A stretch of 64,000 bases of DNA, taken from positions 112,992-176,991 of the forward strand of contig NZ_JAMLFX010000003.1 in the NCBI RefSeq assembly GCF_023634765.1, written 5' to 3'. Below, piece after piece: positions 28,936-42,480 of the stretch (its first letter is position 1; every line of letters begins with the position of its first letter). Both the position numbers and the translations under genes were made by a program. The notes under the pieces are model-generated. The model did no database searches. It had not been told where the DNA came from and saw only the letters and a list, made by a program, of their open reading frames with translations. The stretch is from Pseudomonas sp. AKS31 (GTDB taxonomy: Bacteria; Pseudomonadota; Gammaproteobacteria; Pseudomonadales; Pseudomonadaceae).

Positions 28936-30306
28936 ATGAGCACACCTCGTGAAACCATTGCCGCCGTCGCCACCGCTCAAGGTCGCGGCGGGGTGGGCAT
29001 CGTCCGTATTTCCGGGCCGTTGGCCAGTGTTGCAGCGCAAGCCATCAGCGGCCGTGAACTGAAACCGCGTTACGCCCATTACGGGCCGTTTTTCAGTGAC
29101 GACCAGCAAGTGCTTGATGAAGGTCTGGCGCTGTATTTCCCGGGGCCAAACTCGTTCACCGGCGAAGACGTGCTGGAACTGCAGGGCCACGGCGGCCCGA
29201 TCGTGCTGGATATGCTGCTCAAGCGTTGCCTGGAATTGGGCTGTCGCTTGGCCCGTCCGGGGGAATTCAGTGAACGTGCCTTCCTCAATGACAAACTCGA
29301 CCTGGCCCAGGCCGAGGCGATTGCCGATTTGATCGAGGCCAGTTCTGCACAGGCTGCGCGCAATGCCCTGCGTTCATTGCAGGGCGCGTTTTCCCAACGT
29401 GTGCATAACCTGACCGAACAACTGATCGGTCTGCGCATCTACGTCGAAGCCGCGATCGACTTCCCGGAAGAAGAAATCGACTTCCTCGCCGACGGCCATG
29501 TATTGAGCATGCTCGATAAAGTGCGCGATGAGTTATCCACAGTACTGCGCGAGGCCGGGCAGGGTGCCTTGCTGCGTGATGGCATGACCGTGGTAATTGC
29601 CGGTCGTCCGAATGCCGGCAAATCCAGCCTGTTGAATGCTTTGGCCGGTCGGGAAGCCGCCATCGTCACCGAGATTGCCGGCACCACGCGGGATATCCTG
29701 CGCGAACATATCCACATCGACGGTATGCCGTTGCATGTTGTGGACACTGCCGGTCTGCGCGACACCGATGATCAGGTAGAAAAGATCGGCGTCGAGCGGG
29801 CACTGAAGGCCATCGGTGAAGCGGATCGCGTGTTGCTGGTCGTCGATGCGACGGCGCCAGAAGCGTTGGACCCGTTCGCCTTATGGCCGGAATTTCTTGA
29901 AGTACGCCCCGATCCGGCGAAGGTCACTCTGATTCGTAATAAAGCTGATCTTACGGGCGAGGCCATTGCCCTGGAAGTCAGCGATGACGGCCACGTGACC
30001 ATCAGCCTGAGCGCCAAATCTGCAGGTGAAGGACTGGAACTACTGCGTGACCATCTCAAGGCCTGCATGGGGTACGAGCAGACCTCTGAAAGCAGTTTCA
30101 GTGCTCGCCGCCGCCATCTGGAAGCCTTGCGCCACGCCAGTGCGGCGCTGGAACATGGTCGCGCACAGCTGACTTTGGCGGGGGCTGGTGAGCTTCTGGC
30201 CGAAGATCTGCGCCAAGCCCAGCACTCTCTGGGTGAAATCACCGGGGCCTTCAGCTCCGATGATCTGCTGGGGCGGATCTTTTCCAGCTTCTGCATCGGT
30301 AAGTAA
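28936..30306 (+). CDS. mnmE: tRNA modification GTPase MnmE
   Basis: ATG 28936 ([19 protein letters not shown]) gives 456 residues; an in-frame TTG at 28918 is less likely. It has the tetrahydrofolate-binding N-domain, a helical domain, an inserted G domain ([14 protein letters not shown] near 223, DTAGLRDT) and the C-terminal CIGK with the essential Cys. With MnmG it adds the carboxymethylaminomethyl group at wobble U34. The partner gene is 550 bp downstream, beyond the second DnaA-box region. Confidence 0.97.
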   Translation: MSTPRETIAAVATAQGRGGVGIVRISGPLASVAAQAISGRELKPRYAHYGPFFSDDQQVLDEGLALYFPGPNSFTGEDVLELQGHGGPIVLDMLLKRCLELGCRLARPGEFSERAFLNDKLDLAQAEAIADLIEASSAQAARNALRSLQGAFSQRVHNLTEQLIGLRIYVEAAIDFPEEEIDFLADGHVLSMLDKVRDELSTVLREAGQGALLRDGMTVVIAGRPNAGKSSLLNALAGREAAIVTEIAGTTRDILREHIHIDGMPLHVVDTAGLRDTDDQVEKIGVERALKAIGEADRVLLVVDATAPEALDPFALWPEFLEVRPDPAKVTLIRNKADLTGEAIALEVSDDGHVTISLSAKSAGEGLELLRDHLKACMGYEQTSESSFSARRRHLEALRHASAALEHGRAQLTLAGAGELLAEDLRQAQHSLGEITGAFSSDDLLGRIFSSFCIGK

Positions 30307-30321
30307 CCCGCCGATGCATTC

Positions 30322-30347
30322 AAACGGGCCCGTTCGTGGCCCGTTTT
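30322..30347 (+). terminator. Terminator after mnmE
   Basis: AAACGGGCC pairs with GGCCCGTTT, followed by further T, 15 bp after the mnmE stop. Confidence 0.88.
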
Positions 30348-30442
30348 TGTTTCTTCTTTCTAAATATCAGCCTCAGTGCCCGACTGATTCTCCAGTTCGA
30401 GCGGTATTTTCGTGCCCGGAATTCATCCGATTATGAATTTTC

Positions 30443-30740
30443 TGTGGATTAAGCCCTGTGAATAACTGCCACTAAGGTCAGTTGATAACAGGGCTTCAAA
30501 ACTGGATATAACCCCCTCTGTGGATAACCACCCCTTTCATCCACAGGCTTACACCGGTTATCCAAGGGCCTCATTGGCACATTAGCACAGGGTTTTGAAA
30601 CTCTGTACACATTGAATATAAAGGCCTATAGCAATCTATCCACAGAAAGGTCGCTCAGTAAGAATAAACATAAAAACAAAGGTTTTATAAATTTCTCTCT
30701 TTTTTATTCTTTTAACCTCGAGTTCTCCACAGCTGGTTAA
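30443..30740. other. Second DnaA-box cluster with AT-rich tract, upstream of mnmG
   Basis: A perfect box lies at 30519-30527. One-mismatch boxes lie at 30443-30451 (TGTGGATTA), 30457-30465 (TGTGAATAA), 30558-30566 and 30636-30644 (CTATCCACA). They are followed by an AT-rich tract at about 30660-30720. The order of boxes and several linking words (CTGTACA, ATATAAGGC or ATATAAAGGC, TATCCACAGAA) repeat those of 25950-26160, so the two regions look paralogous. It may be an accessory origin or DnaA titration site; it also holds the mnmG promoter. Confidence 0.8.
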
Positions 30741-30857
30741 ATTTTGTGCAAAGGGTTCTTTAGGAAGGGCGAAGTCCCTATACTTGTCGACCAGGTTCAG
30801 AAACCTGATCTCAAACTATTTCCTGAATGACCTACTTAAGCAGGCACGAGGTGCGTG

Positions 30858-32756
30858 GTGGATTTCCCTTCCCGTTTTGAAGTGATCGTCATCGGCGGCG
30901 GTCATGCCGGTACCGAGGCAGCACTGGCATCAGCACGTATGGGGGCAAAAACCCTGTTGCTGACGCATAACGTGGAAACCCTCGGCGCCATGAGTTGCAA
31001 CCCGGCCATCGGAGGCATTGGCAAAAGCCATCTGGTCAAGGAAATCGACGCCCTCGGCGGCGCGATGGCCATAGCTACCGATTTGGGCGGCATCCAGTTT
31101 CGCGTGTTGAACAGCCGTAAAGGCCCGGCCGTGCGTGCAACCCGTGCGCAAGCTGACCGCATTCTCTACAAAGCCGCTGTCCGCGAAATCCTCGAAAACC
31201 AGCCGAACCTGTGGATATTTCAACAAGCTGCTGATGACCTGATCGTCGAGCAGGAACAAGTCCGTGGTGTTGTCACGCAAATGGGTCTGCGCTTCTTCGC
31301 TGATTCCGTGGTGTTGACCACCGGTACGTTCCTTGGCGGACTTATCCACATCGGTTTGCAGAATTTTTCCGGCGGCCGCGCCGGTGATCCGCCCTCGATC
31401 GCACTGGCTCACCGTCTGCGTGAGCTGCCACTGCGTGTCGGTCGGCTGAAAACCGGTACGCCGCCGCGTATCGACGGCAAGTCAGTGGATTTCTCGGTCA
31501 TGACCGAGCAACCCGGCGATACGCCGATCCCGGTGATGTCGTTCATGGGCAACAAAGAACAGCATCCACGCCAGGTCAGTTGCTGGATTACTCACACAAA
31601 CGCCCGCACCCACGAAATCATCGCGGCGAACCTCGACCGTTCGCCGATGTATTCCGCTGCCGGCGAGATTGAGGGCATCGGCCCGCGCTATTGCCCGTCG
31701 ATCGAAGACAAGATTCACCGCTTTGCCGACAAGGAAAGCCATCAGGTGTTCATCGAACCGGAAGGTTTGACCACCCATGAGCTGTATCCGAACGGGATAT
31801 CCACAAGCTTGCCGTTCGACGTGCAATTGCAGATCGTGCAATCGATTCGCGGTATGGAAAACGCGCACATCGTGCGTCCGGGTTATGCGATCGAGTATGA
31901 CTACTTCGATCCGCGTGACCTGAAGTACAGCCTCGAAACCAAAGTCATCGGCGGCCTTTTCTTCGCCGGACAAATCAACGGCACCACCGGTTATGAAGAA
32001 GCCGGCGCCCAGGGTTTGCTTGCCGGGGCCAACGCGGCACTGCGCGCCAAGGGCAAAGAAGCCTGGTGCCCGCGTCGCGATGAAGCGTACATCGGCGTGT
32101 TGGTCGACGACCTGATCACCCTCGGCACCCAAGAGCCGTACCGCATGTTCACTTCCCGTGCCGAGTACCGCCTGATCCTGCGTGAAGACAACGCCGACCT
32201 GCGCCTGACCGAAAAAGGTCGCGAGCTCGGTCTGGTCGATGACGCGCGCTGGGCGGCGTTCTGCAAGAAGCGCGAAAGCATCGAACTCGAAGAACAGCGC
32301 CTGAAAAGCACTTGGGTTCGCCCGAACACGCCGCAAGGCGACGCGATTGCCGATAAATTCGGCACGCCGCTGACCCACGAATACAACTTGCTCAACCTCT
32401 TGAGTCGTCCGGAAATCGACTACGCTGGTCTGGTCGAAGTGACCGGCAACGGCGCCGAAGATCCACAAGTCGCCGAGCAGGTTGAAATCAAGACCAAATA
32501 CGCCGGTTACATCGACCGTCAACAGGACGAAATCGCCCGTCTGCGCGCCAGTGAAAACACGAAATTGCCTGTGGACATCGATTACACCAACATTTCCGGT
32601 CTGTCCAAGGAGATCCAGAGCAAGCTCGGCGCGACTCGTCCAGAGACGCTTGGCCAGGCTTCGCGGATCCCGGGCGTGACCCCGGCAGCGATTTCGCTGT
32701 TGATGATTCATTTGAAAAAACGCGGCGCGGGCCGTCAGTTGGAGCAAAGCGCTTGA
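30858..32756 (+). CDS. mnmG: tRNA uridine-5-carboxymethylaminomethyl synthesis enzyme MnmG
   Basis: The start is GTG 30858 ([15 protein letters not shown]) with GAGGTG upstream; GTG 30855 is also possible. It has 632 residues with the FAD-binding [10 protein letters not shown] near the N-terminus, the conserved ATRAQAD and [11 protein letters not shown] motifs and the C-terminal helical MnmE-binding domain. Its stop overlaps the rsmG start (TTGA). Confidence 0.97.
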   Translation: MDFPSRFEVIVIGGGHAGTEAALASARMGAKTLLLTHNVETLGAMSCNPAIGGIGKSHLVKEIDALGGAMAIATDLGGIQFRVLNSRKGPAVRATRAQADRILYKAAVREILENQPNLWIFQQAADDLIVEQEQVRGVVTQMGLRFFADSVVLTTGTFLGGLIHIGLQNFSGGRAGDPPSIALAHRLRELPLRVGRLKTGTPPRIDGKSVDFSVMTEQPGDTPIPVMSFMGNKEQHPRQVSCWITHTNARTHEIIAANLDRSPMYSAAGEIEGIGPRYCPSIEDKIHRFADKESHQVFIEPEGLTTHELYPNGISTSLPFDVQLQIVQSIRGMENAHIVRPGYAIEYDYFDPRDLKYSLETKVIGGLFFAGQINGTTGYEEAGAQGLLAGANAALRAKGKEAWCPRRDEAYIGVLVDDLITLGTQEPYRMFTSRAEYRLILREDNADLRLTEKGRELGLVDDARWAAFCKKRESIELEEQRLKSTWVRPNTPQGDAIADKFGTPLTHEYNLLNLLSRPEIDYAGLVEVTGNGAEDPQVAEQVEIKTKYAGYIDRQQDEIARLRASENTKLPVDIDYTNISGLSKEIQSKLGATRPETLGQASRIPGVTPAAISLLMIHLKKRGAGRQLEQSA

Positions 32757-33397
32757 GTTCTAAGGTCACTTCGCAACACGCCGAAGAGTTATCCACAGGA
32801 GCCCGCGAGCTCGGTGTCAACCTCACTGAAACCCAGCGCGAATTGCTGCTGGGTTATCTGGCCCTGTTGATCAAATGGAACCAGGCCTACAACCTGACCG
32901 CCGTGCGCGATCCGGACGATATGGTTTCGCGGCACTTGCTCGATAGTCTGAGCGTGATGTCGTTTATCGAAAACGGTCGCTGGCTCGACGTCGGTAGCGG
33001 CGGCGGCATGCCGGGGATCCCGTTGGCGATCCTGTATCCGGACGCGCAAGTGACCTGTCTGGACAGTAACGGCAAGAAAACCCGCTTCCTGACTCAGGTC
33101 AAACTCGAACTCAAACTGGATAACCTGCAAGTTATCCACAGTCGTGTCGAAGCGTTCCAGCCTGCCCAGCCGTTCAACGGGATCATTTCCCGGGCGTTCA
33201 GCAGCATGGAAAACTTCACCAACTGGACTCGCCACCTCGGCGATGCCGATACACGCTGGCTGGCAATGAAGGGCGTTCATCCGGCCGATGAGCTGGTAGC
33301 ATTACCGGCAGACTTCAAACTCGATAGCGAACACGCCCTGGCCGTACCCGGTTGCCAAGGCCAACGCCATCTGCTGATACTGCGCCGCACGGCATGA
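32753..33397 (+). CDS. rsmG: 16S rRNA (guanine-527-N7)-methyltransferase RsmG
   Basis: This encodes 214 residues from TTG 32753, overlapping the mnmG stop by four bases. The AdoMet motif is [16 protein letters not shown], with conserved [20 protein letters not shown] before it. It methylates G527 of 16S rRNA. Two perfect DnaA boxes lie within its coding sequence (32789, 33132). Confidence 0.97.
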   Translation: MSSKVTSQHAEELSTGARELGVNLTETQRELLLGYLALLIKWNQAYNLTAVRDPDDMVSRHLLDSLSVMSFIENGRWLDVGSGGGMPGIPLAILYPDAQVTCLDSNGKKTRFLTQVKLELKLDNLQVIHSRVEAFQPAQPFNGIISRAFSSMENFTNWTRHLGDADTRWLAMKGVHPADELVALPADFKLDSEHALAVPGCQGQRHLLILRRTA

Positions 33398-33415
33398 TTG
33401 GGAACACAAGCAAGA

Positions 33416-34213
33416 ATGGCTAAGGTATTCGCGATAGCGAACCAGAAGGGTGGTGTGGGCAAGACCACCACCTGCATCAACCTCGCAGCATCGCTGGTCG
33501 CGACCAAGCGCCGGGTGCTGTTGATCGATCTCGATCCACAGGGCAACGCCACCATGGGTAGCGGTGTGGATAAACACGGCCTGGAAAACTCGGTCTATGA
33601 CCTGCTGATCGGTGAATGCGATCTGGCCCAGGCCATGCACTACTCCGAGCATGGCGGTTATCAACTGCTGCCAGCTAACCGCGACCTGACGGCTGCGGAA
33701 GTAGTGCTGCTGGAAATGCAGATGAAGGAAAGTCGTCTGCGCAGCGCGCTGGCGCCGATCCGTGAGAACTACGATTACATTCTGATCGACTGCCCGCCGT
33801 CGCTGTCGATGCTTACGCTGAACGCTTTGGTGGCCGCAGATGGGGTAATTATCCCCATGCAGTGCGAGTACTTTGCGCTCGAAGGCTTGAGCGACCTTGT
33901 GGATAACATCAAGCGAATCGCTGAACTGCTGAATCCGAACCTGAAAGTCGAAGGCCTCCTGCGGACCATGTATGACCCGCGCCTGAGCCTGATGAACGAT
34001 GTTTCGGCGCAGCTCAAGGAACACTTCGGCGAGCAGCTCTACGACACGGTGATCCCACGTAATATCCGCCTGGCCGAAGCACCCAGCTACGGCATGCCGG
34101 CGCTGGCTTACGACAAGCAATCGCGCGGCGCCCTGGCCTACCTGGCCCTGGCGGGCGAGATGGTTCGTCGGCAGCGCAAAAATTCACGCATCGCCGCCGC
34201 TCAGGCAACTTAA
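33416..34213 (+). CDS. parA: Chromosome partitioning ATPase ParA (Soj)
   Basis: The start is ATG 33416 (MAKVFAIANQKGGVGKTT), giving 265 residues; the frame extends to a TTG at 33398. It has the deviant Walker A KGGVGKTT, DLDPQGN and LIDCPPSLS. There is no N-terminal HTH, as in chromosomal Soj proteins. It moves ParB-parS complexes apart after replication. parB starts 9 bp downstream, and a parS lies in recF. Confidence 0.97.
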   Translation: MAKVFAIANQKGGVGKTTTCINLAASLVATKRRVLLIDLDPQGNATMGSGVDKHGLENSVYDLLIGECDLAQAMHYSEHGGYQLLPANRDLTAAEVVLLEMQMKESRLRSALAPIRENYDYILIDCPPSLSMLTLNALVAADGVIIPMQCEYFALEGLSDLVDNIKRIAELLNPNLKVEGLLRTMYDPRLSLMNDVSAQLKEHFGEQLYDTVIPRNIRLAEAPSYGMPALAYDKQSRGALAYLALAGEMVRRQRKNSRIAAAQAT

Positions 34214-34222
34214 GGAATCCCC

Positions 34223-35095
34223 ATGGCCGTCAAGAAACGAGGTCTCGGACGTGGACTGGATGCACTGCTGAGTGGTCCGACCGTCAGCGCGCTGGAAGAA
34301 CAAGCCGCGCAGGCTGACACCCGCGAGCTGCAACACCTGCCGCTGGACCTGCTCCAGCGCGGCAAATACCAGCCGCGTCGGGATATGGATCCGCAGGCGC
34401 TGGAAGAACTGGCGGCGTCGATCAAGGCGCAAGGCGTGATGCAGCCAATCGTGGTTCGCCCGATTGGCGGCGGCCGCTTTGAGATCATTGCCGGTGAACG
34501 CCGCTGGCGTGCGAGTCAGCAGGCCGGGCAGGAAACCATCCCGGCGATGGTGCGCGATGTGCCGGATGAAACCGCGATCGCCATTGCGCTGATCGAGAAC
34601 ATCCAGCGCGAAGATCTCAATCCGATCGAAGAAGCGGTTGCCCTGCAGCGTCTGCAGCAGGAATTCCAGCTGACTCAGCAGCAAGTTGCCGAGGCTGTGG
34701 GTAAGTCCCGCGTCACTGTGGCTAACCTGTTGCGGCTTATTGCACTGCCGGAAGTCATCAAAACCATGCTGTCTCACGGCGACCTGGAAATGGGTCATGC
34801 CCGTGCCTTGCTCGGTCTGCCGGACAATCAGCAGGTTGAGGGGGCGCGACATGTTGTCGCACGCGGCCTGACCGTGCGCCAAACTGAGGCACTGGTTCGT
34901 CAGTGGTTGAGTGGTAAGCCGGAGCCTGTGGAAGCGGCCAAACCCGACCCGGATATCGCTCGCCTCGAACAGCGTCTGGCCGAGCGCCTAGGCTCTGCGG
35001 TGCAGATTCGCCACGGGAAGAAGGGAAAGGGTCAGTTGGTGATCGGTTACAACTCCCTCGATGAGCTTCAAGGTGTGCTCGCACACATCCGCTGA
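34223..35095 (+). CDS. parB: Chromosome partitioning protein ParB (Spo0J)
   Basis: This 290-residue protein has an N-terminal MAVKKRGLGRGLDALL, a CTP-binding ParB domain with the GERRWRA box (near 92-98), a central HTH (LTQQQVAEAVGKSRVTVANLLRL) and a C-terminal dimerisation domain. It clamps on parS and spreads. The site at 22062-22077 is the visible target. Confidence 0.97.
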   Translation: MAVKKRGLGRGLDALLSGPTVSALEEQAAQADTRELQHLPLDLLQRGKYQPRRDMDPQALEELAASIKAQGVMQPIVVRPIGGGRFEIIAGERRWRASQQAGQETIPAMVRDVPDETAIAIALIENIQREDLNPIEEAVALQRLQQEFQLTQQQVAEAVGKSRVTVANLLRLIALPEVIKTMLSHGDLEMGHARALLGLPDNQQVEGARHVVARGLTVRQTEALVRQWLSGKPEPVEAAKPDPDIARLEQRLAERLGSAVQIRHGKKGKGQLVIGYNSLDELQGVLAHIR

Positions 35096-35243
35096 AACAT
35101 TTCCTCATGTAGCGCGCAGTCGGAAATCACTACCTGACAGTTGAATAGGGGCAGAACCGCCCCTATACTCTGCGCGCATTTTGTCGGCACAAATTATGCC
35201 AAGTTATTGAATTCTGGCAGCCGACCATTGGAGAGCAAACGTG

Positions 35244-36537
<1,294 letters not shown>

Positions 36538-36561
36538 GGCCAGTCTCGACTAGTCTGATGT

Positions 36562-36583
36562 CCTTCCCGGTCAAACGGGAAGG
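36562..36583 (+). other. Intercistronic hairpin between atpB and atpE
   Basis: CCTTCCCG pairs with CGGGAAGG around a six-base loop. No T-run follows, so it is more likely an RNA stability or processing element than a terminator. It precedes atpE, whose product is needed in about ten copies. Confidence 0.6.
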
Positions 36584-36655
36584 GGCTCTTCACAGGGCAC
36601 CTGAAACGATTTGTTTTACCGCTTTAATCTAAAAAACCTAAACCATACGACGTAA

Positions 36656-36928
<273 letters not shown>

Positions 36929-36987
36929 TTACCCGGATTCTTCCGAGTAATTTGGTGTGATGGACAACGTAACTGCGAGGTGTTGGC

Positions 36988-37458
36988 GTGAACATTAATG
37001 CGACCCTGATTGGCCAGTCCGTTGCGTTCCTGATTTTTGTACTGTTCTGCATGAAGTACGTATGGCCTCCGGTCATCGCTGCTCTGCACGAACGTCAAAA
37101 GAAGATCGCTGATGGTCTGGACGCTGCCAGCCGTGCAGCTCGCGACCTGGAGTTGGCCCAAGAAAAAGCGGGTCAGCAACTGCGCGAAGCGAAAGCTCAG
37201 GCAGCTGAAATCATCGAGCAAGCCAAGAAACGCGGTAACCAGATTGTCGAAGAGGCCGTTGAAAAGGCCCGTGTCGATGCTGACCGTGTGAAGGTTCAGG
37301 CTCAAGCCGAGATCGAACAGGAACTGAACAGTGTCAAAGACAAGCTGCGTGCCCAAGTGGGCTTGCTGGCTGTCGGCGGCGCCGAGAAGATCCTGGGTGC
37401 CACAATCGATCAAAACGCGCACGCAGAGCTGGTTAACCAACTGGCTGCTGAAATCTAA
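36988..37458 (+). CDS. atpF: ATP synthase F0 subunit b
   Basis: This encodes 156 residues from GTG 36988 with GCGAGG upstream. It has one N-terminal membrane helix ([20 protein letters not shown]) followed by a long charged coiled coil, the peripheral stalk of the enzyme. Confidence 0.97.
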   Translation: MNINATLIGQSVAFLIFVLFCMKYVWPPVIAALHERQKKIADGLDAASRAARDLELAQEKAGQQLREAKAQAAEIIEQAKKRGNQIVEEAVEKARVDADRVKVQAQAEIEQELNSVKDKLRAQVGLLAVGGAEKILGATIDQNAHAELVNQLAAEI

Positions 37459-37470
37459 GCGAGGGCGATC

Positions 37471-38007
37471 ATGGCAGAACTGACCACGTTGGCCCGACCT
37501 TACGCTAAGGCGGCCTTCGAGCACGCTCAGGCCCACCAGCAACTGGCCAATTGGTCAGCCATGCTCGGCCTGGCTGCAGCGGTGTCGCAAGACGACACCA
37601 TGCAGCGCGTGCTCAAGGCCCCGCGACTGACGAGCGCAGAAAAGGCCGCCACGTTTATTGACGTGTGCGGCGACAAGTTTGATGCCAAGGCACAAAACTT
37701 CATCAATGTCGTTGCCGAAAACGACCGTCTCCCGCTTCTGCCGGAGATTGCCGCTCTTTTCGACCTGTACAAGGCCGAACAAGAGAAGTCGGTAGACGTT
37801 GAAGTGACCAGTGCTTTTGCATTGAACCAAGAACAGCAAGACAAACTCGCCAAGGTTCTCAGTGCACGACTCAACCGGGAAGTGCGCCTGCAAGTTGCGG
37901 AGGATGCTGCCCTTATAGGTGGTGTCGTTATCCGCGCCGGCGACCTGGTTATCGATGGCTCGATTCGCGGCAAAATCGCGAAACTTGCCGAAGCATTGAA
38001 ATCTTGA
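37471..38007 (+). CDS. atpH: ATP synthase F1 subunit delta
   Basis: This 178-residue protein begins [19 protein letters not shown] and has the conserved C-terminal [18 protein letters not shown]. It connects the F1 head to the b stalk. Confidence 0.97.
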   Translation: MAELTTLARPYAKAAFEHAQAHQQLANWSAMLGLAAAVSQDDTMQRVLKAPRLTSAEKAATFIDVCGDKFDAKAQNFINVVAENDRLPLLPEIAALFDLYKAEQEKSVDVEVTSAFALNQEQQDKLAKVLSARLNREVRLQVAEDAALIGGVVIRAGDLVIDGSIRGKIAKLAEALKS

Positions 38008-38028
38008 GTTTGAAGGGGCAGCAGAGCA

Positions 38029-39573
38029 ATGCAGCAACTCAATCCTTCCGAAATAAGTGAAATTATCAAGGGCCGCATCGACAAGCTCGATGTGACCTCC
38101 CAAGCCCGTAACGAAGGCACTGTCGTCAGCGTATCTGACGGTATCGTGCGGATTCACGGTCTGGCCGACGTTATGTACGGCGAGATGATCGAGTTTCCGG
38201 GCGGCGTCTACGGTATGGCCCTCAACCTGGAGCAAGACTCTGTAGGTGCCGTTGTACTGGGCGCTTACCAGTCTCTGGCTGAAGGCATGAGCGCCAAGTG
38301 CACCGGCCGCATCCTCGAAGTTCCGGTTGGTAAGGAACTGCTGGGTCGCGTAGTCGATGCACTGGGTAACCCTGTTGACGGCAAAGGTCCACTGGGCAAC
38401 ACCTTGACCGACGCGGTCGAGAAAGTTGCACCGGGCGTGATCTGGCGTAAGTCGGTAGACCAGCCTGTACAGACTGGTTACAAGGCTGTCGATGCCATGA
38501 TTCCTGTCGGCCGTGGCCAGCGTGAGCTGATCATCGGTGACCGTCAGATCGGTAAAACCGCTCTGGCGATCGACGCGATCATCAACCAGAAAGACAGCGG
38601 CATTTTCTGCGTCTACGTTGCAATCGGTCAGAAACAATCGACCATCGCCAACGTGGTTCGCAAGCTGGAAGAAAACGGCGCCCTGGCCAACACGATCATC
38701 GTGGCTGCCAGTGCTTCGGAATCTCCTGCGCTGCAATTCCTGGCACCGTACTCCGGTTGCACCATGGGTGAATTCTTCCGCGACCGCGGTGAAGACGCGC
38801 TGATCGTTTATGACGATCTGTCCAAGCAAGCAGTGGCTTACCGCCAGATTTCCCTGCTGCTGCGCCGTCCACCAGGCCGTGAAGCTTACCCAGGCGACGT
38901 GTTCTATCTCCACTCCCGTCTGCTGGAGCGCGCATCCCGCGTTTCGGAAGAATACGTAGAGAAGTTCACCAACGGCGCAGTGACCGGCAAAACCGGTTCC
39001 CTGACCGCACTGCCGATCATCGAAACCCAGGCTGGCGACGTTTCCGCGTTCGTTCCGACCAACGTGATTTCCATCACCGACGGTCAGATCTTCCTGGAAT
39101 CGGCCATGTTCAACTCGGGCATCCGCCCTGCAGTGAACGCCGGTGTTTCGGTATCCCGTGTGGGTGGTGCCGCTCAGACCAAGATCATCAAGAAGCTGTC
39201 CGGTGGTATCCGTACCGCTCTGGCTCAGTACCGTGAACTGGCGGCATTCGCCCAGTTCGCTTCTGACCTGGACGAAGCGACCCGTAAGCAACTTGAGCAT
39301 GGTCAGCGCGTTACCGAGCTGATGAAGCAGAAGCAATACGCACCAATGTCGATCGCTGACATGGCGCTGTCGCTGTATGCCGCTGAGCGTGGGTTCCTGA
39401 CTGACATTGAAATCGCCAAGATCGGCAGCTTCGAACAAGCGCTGATTGCTTTCTTCAACCGCGATCACGCCGATTTGATGGCCAAGATCAACGTTAAAGG
39501 TGACTTCAATGACGAAATCGACGCTGGCATGAAAGCCGGTATCGAGAAGTTCAAGGCCACCCAAACCTGGTAA
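38029..39573 (+). CDS. atpA: ATP synthase F1 subunit alpha
   Basis: This 514-residue protein has the Walker [10 protein letters not shown] (near 170) and the conserved [10 protein letters not shown] near 373, with the non-catalytic nucleotide site typical of alpha subunits. Length is standard. Confidence 0.98.
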   Translation: MQQLNPSEISEIIKGRIDKLDVTSQARNEGTVVSVSDGIVRIHGLADVMYGEMIEFPGGVYGMALNLEQDSVGAVVLGAYQSLAEGMSAKCTGRILEVPVGKELLGRVVDALGNPVDGKGPLGNTLTDAVEKVAPGVIWRKSVDQPVQTGYKAVDAMIPVGRGQRELIIGDRQIGKTALAIDAIINQKDSGIFCVYVAIGQKQSTIANVVRKLEENGALANTIIVAASASESPALQFLAPYSGCTMGEFFRDRGEDALIVYDDLSKQAVAYRQISLLLRRPPGREAYPGDVFYLHSRLLERASRVSEEYVEKFTNGAVTGKTGSLTALPIIETQAGDVSAFVPTNVISITDGQIFLESAMFNSGIRPAVNAGVSVSRVGGAAQTKIIKKLSGGIRTALAQYRELAAFAQFASDLDEATRKQLEHGQRVTELMKQKQYAPMSIADMALSLYAAERGFLTDIEIAKIGSFEQALIAFFNRDHADLMAKINVKGDFNDEIDAGMKAGIEKFKATQTW

Positions 39574-39578
39574 GCCGC

Positions 39579-39602
39579 AGCGGGAGCCGCGAGGCTCCCG
39601 CT
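39579..39602 (+). other. Intercistronic hairpin between atpA and atpG
   Basis: AGCGGGAGCC pairs perfectly with GGCTCCCGCT around a GCGA tetraloop of the GNRA type. No T-tract follows, so it probably stabilises or processes the message. Confidence 0.7.
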
Positions 39603-39623
39603 TGCTAACCTGATAGGTGTTAC

Positions 39624-40484
39624 ATGGCAGGCGCAAAAGAGATTCGCAGTAAGATTGCGAGCATCAAAAGCACGCAAAAGATTACCAGCGCCATGGAAAA
39701 AGTGGCGGTCAGCAAAATGCGCAAGGCACAAATGCGCATGGCTGCTAGCCGTCCTTATGCGGAGCGTATCCGCCAGGTAATTGGGCATCTGGCCAACGCC
39801 AACCCGGAATACCGCCACCCGTTCATGATCGACCGCGCCATCAAGCGTGTCGGCTATGTCGTTGTGAGCAGTGACCGTGGTTTGTGCGGCGGCTTGAACA
39901 CCAACCTGTTCAAGGCCCTGGTCAAGGACATGGCGGTAAACCGCGAAAACGGCGTCGAGATTGATCTGTGTGTTGTTGGTAGTAAGGGTGCGGCCTTTTT
40001 CCGCAACTTCGGCGGTAACGTCGTTGCAGCTATCAGCCACCTGGGTGAAGAGCCGTCGATCAATGATCTGATCGGCAGCGTCAAGGTGATGCTGGATGCC
40101 TACCTGGACGGCCGTATTGACCGCCTGTCCGTGGTGTCCAACAAGTTCATCAACACCATGACGCAACAGCCTACCGTGGAGCAGTTGATTCCACTGGTGG
40201 CCACCCCGGATCAGGATCTCAAGCACCACTGGGACTATCTCTACGAACCGGATGCCAAAGAGCTGCTTGACGGCTTGATGGTCCGCTACGTTGAGTCGCA
40301 GGTCTACCAGGCGGTGGTCGAGAACAACGCGGCTGAACAAGCTGCGCGGATGATCGCGATGAAGAACGCTACCGACAACGCCGGTGATTTGATCAGCGAT
40401 TTGCAGCTGATCTACAACAAGGCGCGTCAGGCTGCGATCACCCAAGAGATCTCGGAAATCGTCGGCGGCGCTGCCGCGGTTTAA
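39624..40484 (+). CDS. atpG: ATP synthase F1 subunit gamma
   Basis: This 286-residue protein has the conserved N-terminal [20 protein letters not shown] and the C-terminal [23 protein letters not shown], which together form the rotating coiled-coil shaft. Confidence 0.98.
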   Translation: MAGAKEIRSKIASIKSTQKITSAMEKVAVSKMRKAQMRMAASRPYAERIRQVIGHLANANPEYRHPFMIDRAIKRVGYVVVSSDRGLCGGLNTNLFKALVKDMAVNRENGVEIDLCVVGSKGAAFFRNFGGNVVAAISHLGEEPSINDLIGSVKVMLDAYLDGRIDRLSVVSNKFINTMTQQPTVEQLIPLVATPDQDLKHHWDYLYEPDAKELLDGLMVRYVESQVYQAVVENNAAEQAARMIAMKNATDNAGDLISDLQLIYNKARQAAITQEISEIVGGAAAV

Positions 40485-41891
<1,407 letters not shown>

Positions 41892-41896
41892 TCCCG

Positions 41897-41914
41897 GCGC
41901 CCGGCAACGGGCGC
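41897..41914 (+). other. Intercistronic hairpin between atpD and atpC
   Basis: GCGCCCG pairs with CGGGCGC around a GCAA (GNRA) tetraloop, without a T-tract. It is the third such element in the atp operon. Confidence 0.65.
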
Positions 41915-41936
41915 TCATTTAGGTTGAGGCAATCAG

Positions 41937-42362
41937 ATGGCTATGACAGTCCATTGCGATATCGTCAGCGCGGAAGGAGAAATCTTTTCCGGCCTGGTCG
42001 AGATGGTGATTGCGCACGGTGCACTGGGTGATCTTGGTATCGCTCTGGGTCACGCGCCGCTGATCACTAATCTGAAGCCAGGTCCGATCCGCCTGATCAA
42101 GCAAGGCGGGGAAGCCGAGGTGTTCTACATCTCCGGTGGTTTCCTCGAGGTTCAGCCGAACATGGTCAAGGTGCTTGCCGATACCGTGCAACGCGCCGCC
42201 GACCTGGATGAAGCTCAAGCCCAGGCAGCCCTCAAGGCTGCCGAAGCTGCTCTGCACGAGAAGAGCGCAGATTTCGACTACGGAGCTGCGTCCGCACGTC
42301 TGGCCGAGGCTGCAGCCCAGCTGCGCACCGTCCAGCAGATCCGCAAGAAGTTTGGCGGTTAA
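41937..42362 (+). CDS. atpC: ATP synthase F1 subunit epsilon
   Basis: This 141-residue protein has an N-terminal beta sandwich ([29 protein letters not shown]) and a C-terminal helical hairpin that can inhibit ATP hydrolysis. It is the last gene of the operon, followed by a strong terminator. Confidence 0.98.
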   Translation: MAMTVHCDIVSAEGEIFSGLVEMVIAHGALGDLGIALGHAPLITNLKPGPIRLIKQGGEAEVFYISGGFLEVQPNMVKVLADTVQRAADLDEAQAQAALKAAEAALHEKSADFDYGAASARLAEAAAQLRTVQQIRKKFGG

Positions 42363-42390
42363 TCCGTCAGCCGCTTGTTGTGCGATTGAT

Positions 42391-42420
42391 AAAAAAGGGT
42401 GGCCTCGGCTACCCTTTTTT
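42391..42420 (+). terminator. Terminator of the atp operon
   Basis: AAAAAAGGGT pairs with ACCCTTTTTT, with GGCC/GGC pairs inside, followed by more T, 28 bp after atpC and 60 bp before glmU. Confidence 0.9.
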
Positions 42421-42480
42421 CTTTTCCGAATTTCCGAAACCCGGTCGCAGTTGCTGACCACCCAGGATTGGTAGCCAGTC

